A stretch of DNA of 64,000 nucleotides, taken from contig JANJTV010000076.1 in assembly GCA_024710905.1 (NCBI GenBank), positions 62,001 to 126,000 on the forward strand, in the 5' to 3' direction. Below, piece by piece: positions 1 through 9,953 of the stretch. The notes beneath the pieces are model-generated. The model saw nothing but the letters and a program-made list of their open reading frames with translations, was not told the DNA's origin and did no database searches. The stretch comes from Anaerolineales bacterium (GTDB lineage: Bacteria > Chloroflexota > Anaerolineae > Anaerolineales > Villigracilaceae). How positions within the stretch are numbered: the first letter of the stretch is position 1; the number at the start of each line of letters is the position of its first letter. Both the position numbers and the translations under genes were made by a program.

Positions 1-242
1 ATAAAGTTGTGCAGACCGCCCATCTCACGGATCAGTTCATCACCGGGGCGCAGGTACAGGTGATAGGTGTTCGAAAGCACCAGCGAGGCGTTGATCCCTT
101 TGAGATGTTCCGGGGTCAGGGTCTTGACAGTGGCCTGCGTGCCAACCGGGGCAAAGACCGGGGTTTGAAGTCTGCCGTGCGGGGTGGCGAAACGGCCGTT
201 GCGAGCGCGGCCATCCTGAGCGGTGATGGTGAATTCAAACAT
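1..242 (-). CDS. tgt: Truncated 5' part of queuine tRNA-ribosyltransferase (mirror copy, cut by window start)
   Basis: Reverse complement of 32629-32870, the first ~80 codons of tgt. Confidence 0.9.
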   Translation of the reverse strand, partial: MFEFTITAQDGRARNGRFATPHGRLQTPVFAPVGTQATVKTLTPEHLKGINASLVLSNTYHLYLRPGDELIREMGGLHNF

Positions 243-268
243 GGGACAGATTATACACAGAGAAAAGA

Positions 269-294
269 AAATGCCCGGTTTGCGCCGGGCATTT
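269..294. terminator. Rho-independent-type hairpin (mirror copy)
   Basis: Mirror of 32577-32602: aaatgcccgg-cgcaaa-ccgggcattt. Confidence 0.75.
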
Positions 295-314
295 CAAAAT
301 TTAGAAATAGTTGG

Positions 315-911
315 TTACGGCAGGCAATTTCCCTGGCAGAATTCGTAAGCCGTAAGCGCATCCTGTTTACACTGCTCAAATATCACAGTCTGTTCAGCAA
401 TACACGTAGTATTACGCCCACAATTTATAGGGTCTTGATAAGAACAATACTCCATAGCCTGATTGTAGGTTGTAAGACACGTATCCTTGCAGACCAGGCA
501 GGATTCTGAATCCTCGCAAACCGGGGCTAGTGTTGGGGTGGCAACAAATTGCGGCGGGGAACTGTCAAATAACGGCACACTGACGGAATAAATGTTGCCG
601 TTCCAGTTTATAGTCACATCCTCACCATTAACTTTGTTCAAACCACCCGGTAACACACAGGCAACCTTGCCGTCATCGCGCAGTTCACAATGAAGCTTGT
701 GCGTTTTCGAACCGTCAGAAACGGAGATATTCAAGGATTTAACATTTACATCTTCCGCAACGTCAAACAGGAAAACCAATCCCTTGCCTTGCACGACAGA
801 AACACCGAGGAAAACCGGGGTGCTGGCCGCATAAGCAGGAATGATGGCCACTCCTATCATGGCAAGGGCGACCAATAATAAAACAGCGAATTCTTTGAAA
901 ACTTTAACCAT
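315..911 (-). CDS. Secreted Cys-rich hypothetical protein (mirror copy)
   Basis: 198 aa ORF with N-terminal signal-like hydrophobic segment and Cys-rich C-terminus; identical to 31960..32556. Confidence 0.75.
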   Translation of the reverse strand: MVKVFKEFAVLLLVALAMIGVAIIPAYAASTPVFLGVSVVQGKGLVFLFDVAEDVNVKSLNISVSDGSKTHKLHCELRDDGKVACVLPGGLNKVNGEDVTINWNGNIYSVSVPLFDSSPPQFVATPTLAPVCEDSESCLVCKDTCLTTYNQAMEYCSYQDPINCGRNTTCIAEQTVIFEQCKQDALTAYEFCQGNCLP

Positions 912-1101
912 GTATCCTCCTGAAATTGATTATTTCATTTTACCGATAAGTCGGTCTGAAAACTGATCGGAATTATATATATATATATTGTCCAGTCAAG
1001 AAACGATTTAATCTTACCTTGTAAGAAAACCCAATATATCCACCATATCCTATACAACCCACAATTGAATTCGTGATATAACACGCAATGAAGCAACGCC
1101 T

Positions 1102-2781
1102 ATGAACGACCCCAACTATAACGACGCCCTGCAAGATTTTACCGAAGCCCGCCTGAAAGCCTCCATGCAGGAGATTCTGGCGCGCCTGCGTGGCCAGAGC
1201 AATGAACTGCTTTCATATGACGAGGTGGCCAAAAAACTGCGCCTGAGCGCACGCGCCGAGCGCGGCATCCAGCAAATTCCTCTGGATTCGATCGTCGGCA
1301 GTGTGGGCCGCTACACCGATTTTACGCGCAGCTTCATGCCCAAGGCCAACACCAGCCAGGAACGCTGGGCGCGGGTGAAAGCGGCAATTGACAACCCGGC
1401 CGGACCCGGCTGGCCCCCGATTGACGTGTACAAAGTCGGGGAGGTGTATTTCGTGCTGGATGGCAATCACCGCGTCTCGGTCGCCCGCCAGGAGGGTTTC
1501 GCCACCATCGAAGCGCACGTAATCGAAATTAAAACCAGCGTCTCTCTGACAGCGGACGTCCAGCCCGATGACCTGATCATCAAGGCCGAATACGCCGCCT
1601 TCCTCGAAGCGACCGGTTTTGACAACCTGCGCCCCGGCGTGGATTTGAGCGTCTCGGTCCCAGGGCAGTATGAGCACCTGCTGGAGCACATCAAGGTGCA
1701 CCAGTATTTCATGGGCATCGATTTCAAACGCGACGATGTGACTTACGAGGAAGCGGTGGCACACTGGTACGATGCTGTTTACCTGCCATTGACAGAACCC
1801 ATCCGAGAACGCGGGGTACTGCGCTGGTTCCCCGGACGCACCGAAACCGACCTGTACATCTGGGTCTCAGAGCATCGCGCTGTGCTCGAGGAAGAGATTG
1901 GCTGGAAGATCCGCCCGGAAGCCGCCGCCGAAGACCTGGCCATCCGCCTGAAGCGGCGTACCGAACGCGGGAGCAAAAAGCCGGGACAATGGCGCGAGAG
2001 CAAGATGTTCGACCGATACACAGACCGATTGTTCAGGGATGTACTGGTGGCCTTCAGCGGTTCACCTTCGGGCTGGCTGGCACTCGAGCAGGCCATCCTG
2101 GTGGCGCAAAAGGAAAATGCCCGCATCCAGGGGCTGCATGTGCACACCCAGAAACCAACGCCCCACGAGCACCCGGAAGACCTGGCAGACTCTTTTTCCC
2201 GGCGCTGCGCGCAGGAGGGCATCCAGGAGGCCAGCCTGTCCACCACGCAAGGGGATGTCCCGAATGCAATTGTCGAGCGCGGTCTGCTGAACGACCTCAT
2301 CGTTCTGAATGTCAGCCATCCGCCTGAACCGGGCATCCCCGGTCTGGGCTCCGGGCTGCGGGCCATCATCAGTCGCGCGGCGCGACCTGTGTTGACCATC
2401 CCGGGCAAAACATCCCCAATGGATCGTATCCTGGTTGGGTACGACGGCAGCCAGAAATCGCACGAAGCCCTGTTTGTCGCCACCTACCTGGCCGAAAAAT
2501 GGCAGAGCACCATCAGTGTACTGACCCTGGAAAACAACCAGAAACGCGGGCAGAAGATCCAGCAGCAGGCACGGGCCTACCTGGATTTACACGAAATCCA
2601 GGCCAATTACATATTGCAAAAGATCACCCCGGGCGCTTTTGGAGAAGTCATCGAAGCACAGGGGATTAACCTGGTGGCCGTGGGTAGTTACGGGCGGCCT
2701 GCCTGGCGGGAGATTTTCGTCGGCTCGACGGTGAGCGAGTTGCTGCGCGAGGCGCGTTGTGCAGTGTTGATTTGCCGGTGA
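1102..2781 (+). CDS. ParB-like N-terminal domain fused to tandem UspA domains (mirror copy)
   Basis: 559 aa; PPIDVYKVGEVYFVLDGNHRVSVARQ is ParB/sulfiredoxin-like; C-terminus has two Usp-like segments (DVLVAFSGSPSGWLALEQA; RILVGYDGSQKSHEAL...VAVGSYGRPAWREIFVGSTVSELLREARCAVLI). Confidence 0.85.
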   Translation: MNDPNYNDALQDFTEARLKASMQEILARLRGQSNELLSYDEVAKKLRLSARAERGIQQIPLDSIVGSVGRYTDFTRSFMPKANTSQERWARVKAAIDNPAGPGWPPIDVYKVGEVYFVLDGNHRVSVARQEGFATIEAHVIEIKTSVSLTADVQPDDLIIKAEYAAFLEATGFDNLRPGVDLSVSVPGQYEHLLEHIKVHQYFMGIDFKRDDVTYEEAVAHWYDAVYLPLTEPIRERGVLRWFPGRTETDLYIWVSEHRAVLEEEIGWKIRPEAAAEDLAIRLKRRTERGSKKPGQWRESKMFDRYTDRLFRDVLVAFSGSPSGWLALEQAILVAQKENARIQGLHVHTQKPTPHEHPEDLADSFSRRCAQEGIQEASLSTTQGDVPNAIVERGLLNDLIVLNVSHPPEPGIPGLGSGLRAIISRAARPVLTIPGKTSPMDRILVGYDGSQKSHEALFVATYLAEKWQSTISVLTLENNQKRGQKIQQQARAYLDLHEIQANYILQKITPGAFGEVIEAQGINLVAVGSYGRPAWREIFVGSTVSELLREARCAVLICR

Positions 2782-2869
2782 ACGTGTTTAACCACGACGG
2801 CAACGACGGGGCACAAAGGAAAATCAAAAATCTTTGCGGCTTCGCGCCTTTTCGATAAAACGCTACTTA

Positions 2870-4024
2870 ATGACCAAACCCCGGCTGGTATTCATCTTCA
2901 TCACTGTTTTTGTGGACATGCTCGGCTACAGCATGATGCTGCCCTTGCTGCCGTTCTTCGTCACCCAGAACGGCGGGAATGCCGCCATTGCGGGCGGACT
3001 GAGTTCATTTTACGCCTTCATCCAATTATTTAGCGGGCCGGTGCTTGGCTCGCTTTCAGACCGGGTGGGCCGCAAACCCGTCCTGCTGGCCTGCCTGTTC
3101 GGCACGGCCATTGCCTATGCCCTGTTTGGCCTGGCTGGCAGCCTGTGGATGCTGTTCGCCGCCGTGCTGCTGGACGGCCTGACCGGCAACAACCTGACCA
3201 CTTCCTATGCCTATGTAGCCGACGTGACCGACGAAAAAAGCCGCGCGGGCGGCATGGGGATGGTCGGCGCGGCCTTCGGGCTGGGGTTAATGTCCGGCCC
3301 GGCGCTGGGCGGTTTGCTCAGCCAGTGGGGGCTGGCCCTGCCGGCCTATGCGGCCGCGGCGCTGGCCCTGCTAAATGTGCTCTACGGGCTGTTCTTCCTG
3401 CCCGAGTCGCTGGCGCCAGAAAAACGCTCCAGCCAGCCCATCCGTATTAACGCGCTGGGGCTGCTGGCCGATCTGTTCGCCAGCCCAAAACTCAAAAAAC
3501 TGCTGGCCGGGCTGTTCCTGCTCAACCTGGCCTTTGCCGGGCTGCAAACAAACTTCCCGCTCTTCAGCAACGCCCGCTTTGGCTGGACGGCCTACGACAA
3601 TGGCCTTTTCTTCGCCTTTGTTGGCGTGTTTGGCGTCATAGTGCAGGGGGTGCTGGTGATGCGCCTGCAGCCGGTCTTCGGCGAGCGCAGGCTGATGATC
3701 GCCGGGCTAGCCTGCATGGCACTGGGAATGGCATTGGTGGCGGCGGTGCCGCAGGCCAATTGGCTCTACCCGGCGGTGGCGGTGGCCGCGCTGGGCTCCG
3801 GGCTGGCGATTCCATCCATTGCCGGGCTGCTTTCCATCCGCGCGGACGAGCGCCAGCAGGGCCAGTTGATGGGCGGCCAGCAATCGCTGCTCAGTCTGAC
3901 CAACATCTTCGGGCCGAGCCTGGCCGGGCTGACCTTTACGTTTATCGCCATCCCTGCGCCGTACTGGATCGGGGCAGGGATTGTGGCGCTGGCATTTTTG
4001 GTTGTGCTGGGGGATTCAAACTAG
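2870..4024 (+). CDS. MFS transporter, TetA-like (mirror copy)
   Basis: Multi-TM; DRVGRKPVLL motif; start trimmed to MTKPRLVF. Confidence 0.85.
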   Translation: MTKPRLVFIFITVFVDMLGYSMMLPLLPFFVTQNGGNAAIAGGLSSFYAFIQLFSGPVLGSLSDRVGRKPVLLACLFGTAIAYALFGLAGSLWMLFAAVLLDGLTGNNLTTSYAYVADVTDEKSRAGGMGMVGAAFGLGLMSGPALGGLLSQWGLALPAYAAAALALLNVLYGLFFLPESLAPEKRSSQPIRINALGLLADLFASPKLKKLLAGLFLLNLAFAGLQTNFPLFSNARFGWTAYDNGLFFAFVGVFGVIVQGVLVMRLQPVFGERRLMIAGLACMALGMALVAAVPQANWLYPAVAVAALGSGLAIPSIAGLLSIRADERQQGQLMGGQQSLLSLTNIFGPSLAGLTFTFIAIPAPYWIGAGIVALAFLVVLGDSN

Positions 4025-5260
4025 CAGGCGCACCGCGGCCGTGATTCCGTCTTCGCGGCGGAGTTGCGCTTCCAGGGTTCGGGTCGTTACCCCGTAGGCG
4101 CTGGTTTCGTTGGCATCTTGCAAGGCGCGGGCAAAATTTTGGGCAGTCAACCCGCGCTGCGGGATGGCTTTCGGCCCGGCGCCAAGTTGTTCAATTCGTT
4201 CGGCCCAGAAGAACTGGTCAATGGCCAGCGGCAGCAAGACCTGCGGCCTGCCGGAAAACAGGGCCGAGGCAGTGGTGCCCGCGCCGCCGTGATGAACAAC
4301 CACATCCATTTGCGGGTAGAGCCAGTCGTGCGGGGCATAGTCGAGGGGATATATATTTTCCGCACGTACAGAGTCATGCCAGATGCTCGGCAGGGTGACG
4401 ATGGCCGAGAATCCGGCCTGTTGCAGGGCCGCGCGCACGACTTCCAACGTACGGGCAAACTGGCTGCCGGGGCTGCCAAAGCCAATCGCTGCCAGCGGGC
4501 GGGGCGCTTTCTCGAGGAAGGCATGCAGTTCTGCTGGCGGATGCCAGTCCTTGTTGTGATACTGCCAGTAGCCGGTGATGTGATGGCTTTCCGGCCAGTC
4601 TTCGGGGCGTGGGACAATGGATTGGCTGAACCCGTGCAGGCTGAGCGCGCTGGCGGAATCGCCCAGCAGGGCAGGGTCGCTGACCGGCGCGGGAGGCAGC
4701 CCAAGCGTGGCCCGCCAACGGTTAATCTCCCCCCGCCAGGCCAGCCAGGTGAGCTGGGCCACCATCCAGGCGCTGAAGCGGTTCCAGCCTTTCCCCAACG
4801 AAAAACGGAAGGGCAGCAGCGCGGAGGGGAAGGCGCGGGTCGGGCTGAGCGGCTGGAGCAGGGCGCGCACGGGCTGTGCGCCGAGGGCTTCGGCCAGGTG
4901 CCAGCCCCACAGGCTGGGCAGGCCATACAGCACCTGCTGGCTGCCCTGGCAGACTTCGAAGGCGCTTTGCAGCATGGCGCGGTAGAGCGGACGGGCTTCG
5001 CGCAGGTGGCCCAGGCTGGCCAGCAGCGAGGCCAGCGGGTTGCGCCCGAGCGTGAGGGCGTTTTTTTGTTCAGCGGCAATTAACAGGTCGGAGGGATTGC
5101 CGCGAAAGGGGGCAAACGGCAGCCCGGCGGCACGGACGAGATCGCCAAAGCCTTCCGGCGCAGACAGGCGCACCGCGCGCCCGGCGGCCTGCAGGCCGAG
5201 ACCGAGGGCAATGTAGGGAGTCACGTCTCCGCGCGTGCCGGAAGTCAGCAGGGTGATCAA
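4016..5260 (-). CDS. UDP-glycosyltransferase family (GT1-like) glycosyltransferase (mirror copy)
   Basis: 414 aa; MITLLTSGTRGDVTPYIALGLGLQAAG N-terminus and VVHHGGAGTTASALFSGRPQVLLPLAIDQFFWAERIEQLG donor-binding motif. Confidence 0.9.
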   Translation of the reverse strand: MITLLTSGTRGDVTPYIALGLGLQAAGRAVRLSAPEGFGDLVRAAGLPFAPFRGNPSDLLIAAEQKNALTLGRNPLASLLASLGHLREARPLYRAMLQSAFEVCQGSQQVLYGLPSLWGWHLAEALGAQPVRALLQPLSPTRAFPSALLPFRFSLGKGWNRFSAWMVAQLTWLAWRGEINRWRATLGLPPAPVSDPALLGDSASALSLHGFSQSIVPRPEDWPESHHITGYWQYHNKDWHPPAELHAFLEKAPRPLAAIGFGSPGSQFARTLEVVRAALQQAGFSAIVTLPSIWHDSVRAENIYPLDYAPHDWLYPQMDVVVHHGGAGTTASALFSGRPQVLLPLAIDQFFWAERIEQLGAGPKAIPQRGLTAQNFARALQDANETSAYGVTTRTLEAQLRREDGITAAVRLLV

Positions 5261-5317
5261 ATAATTTTTTCTAGCCGGGAAATTGATTTCGGGATTTCCT
5301 GCCGGATAAAGGTTAAC

Positions 5318-5620
5318 TTATCCCGCTCGTGCATAATCTATGGCCTCGCGCCGGACTTGTTCGCGAAAAACTGGGCTGAGAAAATTAGGCGTGTTTAAGT
5401 CCACCTCGCGCCCAAGGATTTCTTACAGTTCTTTTCGCATGCCGAAAAACGCAAGCCCTGGCGTGTGACCGGGTTCAAATTCAACCAGCACATCCACGTC
5501 GCTTTCCGGGTTAAAGTCATCCCGTAAAACGGACCCGAAAAAAGCCAGCTGCCGGATTTGATAGCGGCGACAAAATTCGGCCAGTTTTTTCTGCGGGAGG
5601 GTGATTTTTAGCCTTGCCAT
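5318..5620 (-). pseudogene. MNT/MntA-type minimal nucleotidyltransferase interrupted by in-frame TAA (mirror copy)
   Basis: [20 protein letters not shown] motif; stop after 65 codons, then 34 conserved-looking in-frame codons. Confidence 0.75.
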
Positions 5621-5746
5621 GCGTTCATTATAACAAAATTGAAGGGCAGGGTCATGGGGGCATTATAGGGGAAAACGGGGAAGTTAGGCGGGAATGTCAC
5701 TTTAATCAGGTGGTGTTTTTACAACCCATTGAGTATTTAATCATCT

Positions 5747-6046
5747 ATGTTAAGCCCAATTCATTATCTCTTTTGTTTCATATACTTCAAGCTAACCCGT
5801 AGAATTTGGGGGTGCCAAAGCAAAAATCACACTTACTGTAAGGGGGAACTATGGCAATGTGTCTATTGCGGGATAATCATCTGCTTTGAGGAAGGTTCAA
5901 CAGACTTACCTGAATTATGCGATGACTGCTGGAATAAATTTCGAGAAAAAGAACATATAATACTAGTCAATGAATATGATGAGATTGTCTCCATCAGCGA
6001 CAAGCAAATATACCAGCTCGAGTCAAAAAATTCGGGTGATGAGTGA
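5747..6046 (+). CDS. Small CxxC-containing protein overlapping the DpnI-like gene (mirror copy); start uncertain
   Basis: 99 aa ORF with CVYCG...LCDDCW pairs; overlaps the 5' end of the next gene by 77 bp. Confidence 0.5.
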   Translation: MLSPIHYLFCFIYFKLTRRIWGCQSKNHTYCKGELWQCVYCGIIICFEEGSTDLPELCDDCWNKFREKEHIILVNEYDEIVSISDKQIYQLESKNSGDE

Positions 6047-6761
6047 AGCATGGGTGAAGACATCCATATTTTGTCCTAACTGCGGAAAAACACTCGTAAA
6101 GTTTGAAAACAATCAACCCGTAGCAGATTTTCAATGCAATAGCTGCCCTGAACAATACGAACTCAAATCAAAATCGGGGTCTTTGGGACAAAAAATCGTT
6201 GATGGTGCTTTCAGCACAATGATTGAAAGATTAAATTCCGACGAAAGCCCAAATTTCTTTTTCCTGACCTATGATAAAAATTCCTTGCAGGTTAAGAACT
6301 TCCTGACCATCCCCAAATACTTTTTCACCACAGATATTATTGAACGGCGCAACCCGCTGGCAGCCACAGCCCGCCGTGCAGGTTGGGTTGGTTGCAACAT
6401 CTTAATGACAGGCATCCCCGAATACGGTAAGATTTTTTACATTCAAAACGGTACCCCGATGCAACGCGAAGAAGTCCTTGCCAAATGGGAACGCACCAAT
6501 TTTGTCCGTGAAACCAAAGTAGAAGCGCGTGGATGGCTTTTTGATATTTCACTTTGCATCGAGAAACTTGGCAAACAGGAATTTACACTGGAAGAAATGT
6601 ATCGCTTTGAAAACCATTTGCAGGGCAAGCATCCTGATAACAATAACATCAGGCCAAAAATCCGCCAGCAACTACAAATCCTTCGCGACCGAAATTTCCT
6701 TGAGTTTGTTGGCAATGGAAAGTATCACAGGAAACAAGTTATACTCCCGCCCAATCACTAA
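5970..6761 (+). CDS. DpnI-family methyl-directed (type IIM) restriction endonuclease (mirror copy)
   Basis: CPNCG...PVADFQCNSCPEQYELKSKSG, ARRAGWVGCNI, KIRQQLQILRDRNFLEFVGNGKY closely resemble DpnI as recalled. Confidence 0.92.
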   Translation: MNMMRLSPSATSKYTSSSQKIRVMSEAWVKTSIFCPNCGKTLVKFENNQPVADFQCNSCPEQYELKSKSGSLGQKIVDGAFSTMIERLNSDESPNFFFLTYDKNSLQVKNFLTIPKYFFTTDIIERRNPLAATARRAGWVGCNILMTGIPEYGKIFYIQNGTPMQREEVLAKWERTNFVRETKVEARGWLFDISLCIEKLGKQEFTLEEMYRFENHLQGKHPDNNNIRPKIRQQLQILRDRNFLEFVGNGKYHRKQVILPPNH

Positions 6762-6795
6762 CCCCTGACCGCTAATCGCTGAAAGCTTCCCACCC

Positions 6796-8502
6796 ATGAC
6801 CTCCCACAAAAACCGCTGGCTGCTGCAAGCGCCCATCACCGAGGCCGCCAGCCAGGAACTGCAAAAATTCCCGCCGGTGCTGCGCCAAGCGCTCTTTAAT
6901 CGCGGCGTGACCACCGCCGAACAGGCCAGCCGCTTCCTGCGCGCCGAAGCCCCCTTCGATACCTCCCCCTGGCAAATGAAAGACATGCAAAGCGCCATAG
7001 CGCGCATCCTGTCCGCCATCCAGGCCGGGGAGTTGATCGCCGTGTATGGCGACTACGATGTAGACGGCGTGACCGCCACCGCCCTGCTCGTTTCCGCGCT
7101 GAAAGCCATCGGCGCAAACGCCCGCGAATACATCCCCAACCGCTTCGACGAAGGCTACGGCCTGAACCGCGAAGCCCTTTCCCAGCTTAAAGAAAGCGGC
7201 GCGGCCCTGGTCATCTCAGTGGATTGCGGCATCCGCTCGCCCGCCGAAGCCGAACACGCCCGCAGCATTGGCCTGGACCTGATCATCACCGACCACCACG
7301 AACCGGCCGGGGACCTGCCGCAGGCGTTGGCGGTGCTCAACCCCAAACAGCCCGGCGACAACTACCCCGAAAAATACCTGGCCGGGGTGGGCATTGCCTA
7401 CAAACTGGCCCAAGCCCTATTTGAAAAACGCCCGCCCGAAAGGCTCAACCCAGAGTCCCTGTTAGACCTGGTGGCCCTCGGCACGGTCGCAGACCTGGCC
7501 CCGCTGACCGGCGAAAACCGCATGCTGGTGCGTGGCGGCCTGCGTCAGCTTCGCGCGGCGCAACGCCAGGGAACCGTCTCGCTGGCGGCGGTTTCAGATA
7601 TTTCCCTGGCCAAAGTTACCGCCATCAACATCGGCTTTGCGCTTGGCCCGCGCCTCAACGCCTCCGGGCGGCTGGAAAGCGCGCTCGATTCCTACCGCCT
7701 GCTGGTCACCGAGGATGTCTTTGAAGCCGGAACCCTGGCCCAGAAGCTGGATGTCCAGAACCGCGAACGACAGCGCCTGACCAGGGACATCCAGGCCAAA
7801 GCCGAGGTCCTGGCCGTGGGCGATGCCGATCAGGCGCCCCTGATGCTGTTCGCCGTGGATCCGGGCTTTAATCCCGGCGTGGTGGGGCTGGCCGCGGCGC
7901 GACTGACCGAAGCCTACTACCGCCCCTCCGTGGTCGGCCATAACGACGGTGAATTTACGCGCTGCTCCTGTCGCTCCATCCCCGAGTTTCACATCACCAA
8001 AGCGCTGGATGAATGCGCCGAATTATTCGAACGCCATGGCGGGCATGCCGCCGCCGCCGGGTTTACCATCCGCAATGAGCACCTGCCCGAACTGCAAGCG
8101 CGGCTGGCGGCCATCGCCGAACGCGAACTGGCGGGCAAAGACCTGCGCCATACTTACCTGGCTGACACCGAAGTGCAACTGCCCGAACTGACCTTTGACC
8201 TGCTGAAATACCTCGACTACCTCGAACCAACCGGTTACGGTAACCCCGGCACTGTTTTCATTACACGCAGTGTAAAAGTCGTCAGCGGCCGGGCGGTCGG
8301 CTCGGATGCCAATCACCTGAAACTGGCCGTCTCCGATGGGCGCGTGACATTCGACTGCATCGGCTTCCGCCTTGGCGAATGGGCCAATCAACTGCCCGAA
8401 CGGGCCGATCTGCTTTTCACCTTTGAAACCAACGAATTCAATGGCCGTACCACGCTGCAATTAAATCTCAAAGACCTGAAACCAGCCGGGATGACGGACT
8501 AG
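6796..8502 (+). CDS. recJ: Single-stranded-DNA-specific exonuclease RecJ (mirror copy)
   Basis: 568 aa; AVYGDYDVDGVTATALL, DCGI, DHHEP DHH-family motifs. Confidence 0.95.
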   Translation: MTSHKNRWLLQAPITEAASQELQKFPPVLRQALFNRGVTTAEQASRFLRAEAPFDTSPWQMKDMQSAIARILSAIQAGELIAVYGDYDVDGVTATALLVSALKAIGANAREYIPNRFDEGYGLNREALSQLKESGAALVISVDCGIRSPAEAEHARSIGLDLIITDHHEPAGDLPQALAVLNPKQPGDNYPEKYLAGVGIAYKLAQALFEKRPPERLNPESLLDLVALGTVADLAPLTGENRMLVRGGLRQLRAAQRQGTVSLAAVSDISLAKVTAINIGFALGPRLNASGRLESALDSYRLLVTEDVFEAGTLAQKLDVQNRERQRLTRDIQAKAEVLAVGDADQAPLMLFAVDPGFNPGVVGLAAARLTEAYYRPSVVGHNDGEFTRCSCRSIPEFHITKALDECAELFERHGGHAAAAGFTIRNEHLPELQARLAAIAERELAGKDLRHTYLADTEVQLPELTFDLLKYLDYLEPTGYGNPGTVFITRSVKVVSGRAVGSDANHLKLAVSDGRVTFDCIGFRLGEWANQLPERADLLFTFETNEFNGRTTLQLNLKDLKPAGMTD

Positions 8503-8562
8503 AGGATAGACTTTAGTGGGCATTAGATATTAGATGCAAGAGAGAAGACGAGACGGTAGCAC

Positions 8563-9228
8563 ATGCCAACTGTAGAATTTCACTGCCATACCATTTATTC
8601 CAAAGACTGCCTGACGACGCCCGAGGCACTGGTGCGCGCCGCCCGGAAAAAAGGCCTCGACCGGGTGATTGTTACCGACCACAACAGCATTGCCGGGGCG
8701 CGGGCCGCGCAACAGATCGACCCGCAGCGCATCATCGTTGGTGAGGAGATCATGACCACGCGCGGCGAGATTCTGGCTGCCTTTGTGCAGGAGGAAATCC
8801 CGCCTGGCCTGACGCCACTTGAAACCATCCGCCTGCTGCGTGAGCAGGGTGCATTTATCAGCGTATCGCATCCGTTTGACGTGTGGCGCGGCGGGCACTG
8901 GGAACTGAATGATTTGCTTGAAATTGCCCCGCTGGTGGATGCAATTGAAACCTTCAATGCCCGCTGTTACCTGCCAGCCTTCAACGAAAAAGCGGCAGCC
9001 TTTGTAAAGCAGCACAACCTGAGCGGCACCGTCGGCTCGGACGCGCACACCACCTGGGAGCTGGGCCAGGCTACGTTAACGGTGGCAGACTTTGGGAGCG
9101 GCCCGCAACTGAAACTGGCCCTGGCCACCTCCACAGCCCGGGTGCGGCTGTCCTCCCCGTTCATCCACGCCACCTCCCGTTTTGCCATCATCATGAAGAA
9201 GCTGGGGCTGGTAAAACGCCCGGTCTAA
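8563..9228 (+). CDS. PHP-domain phosphoesterase (mirror copy)
   Basis: EFHCHTIYSKDCLTTPEALVRAARKKGLDRVIVTDHNS, GSDAHT. Confidence 0.9.
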   Translation: MPTVEFHCHTIYSKDCLTTPEALVRAARKKGLDRVIVTDHNSIAGARAAQQIDPQRIIVGEEIMTTRGEILAAFVQEEIPPGLTPLETIRLLREQGAFISVSHPFDVWRGGHWELNDLLEIAPLVDAIETFNARCYLPAFNEKAAAFVKQHNLSGTVGSDAHTTWELGQATLTVADFGSGPQLKLALATSTARVRLSSPFIHATSRFAIIMKKLGLVKRPV

Positions 9229-9318
9229 GCGTCTCTTGACATGCATTTTTGGTCGTGATAATCTTGCGCCTGGTCGGCAAAAGACCCGGCCAAAATTTTT
9301 ATGCAGGAGAAAAGTAAG

Positions 9319-9531
9319 ATGTCGGAACGAATTGTTGGAACTGTCAGGTGGTTCAACGCGACCAAGGGCTACGGCTTCATTGGTTACGAAGGCGGCGAGG
9401 ATGTGTTCGTGCACTTCTCGGCCATCCAGATGGACGGCTACAAGCGCCTGGAACCCGAGCAAAAGGTGGAGTTTTCCATTGAGCAGGGACCGAAGGGCGC
9501 TCAGGCGGCCAACGTGACCCCGATTGGGTAA
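9319..9531 (+). CDS. Cold-shock-domain protein (mirror copy)
   Basis: [34 protein letters not shown]1/RNP2-like motifs. Confidence 0.95.
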   Translation: MSERIVGTVRWFNATKGYGFIGYEGGEDVFVHFSAIQMDGYKRLEPEQKVEFSIEQGPKGAQAANVTPIG

Positions 9532-9560
9532 GACCCCCGCGTTAGTTTTACCAGCAACCA

Positions 9561-9598
9561 AGAAAAGGACTGTGATGAGCCACTCACAGTCCTTTTCT
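9561..9598. terminator. Strong terminator hairpin after csp gene (mirror copy)
   Basis: 15-bp perfect stem agaaaaggactgtga / tcacagtccttttct, 8-nt loop, T-rich flank. Confidence 0.85.
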
Positions 9599-9686
9599 CT
9601 TTCCATGACTTTTGTCATGATGACAACCTGCCAACCGCGCCCTATAATGAAAATAGGGATTGTTTTTTTTTATCCCCAAGGCACAT

Positions 9687-9953
9687 ATGAATTTATTGAA
9701 ATTCTTCCAGCCCGAACGCGCGCGCCGCGAAGTGATGAAAGCCGGGCAGGTTGTCCCCGACGCCAGCCGGTGCGTCCAATGTGGGATTTGCAATTACAAC
9801 TGCCCCATTGAAATTGATGTTCGCCGACATGCCTGGCAGGGCTTGCCGGTCATTCACAGCCAGTGCCTGACATGTGGCGAATGCGTGGCGCGCTGCCCAC
9901 GCGGCGTACTACAGTTTGTTCGCACAAACCTTTTCGAGGCTGATTCAAAATGA
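9687..9953 (+). CDS. 4Fe-4S dicluster ferredoxin-like protein (mirror copy)
   Basis: CVQCGICNYNCPI and CLTCGECVARCP. Confidence 0.9.
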   Translation: MNLLKFFQPERARREVMKAGQVVPDASRCVQCGICNYNCPIEIDVRRHAWQGLPVIHSQCLTCGECVARCPRGVLQFVRTNLFEADSK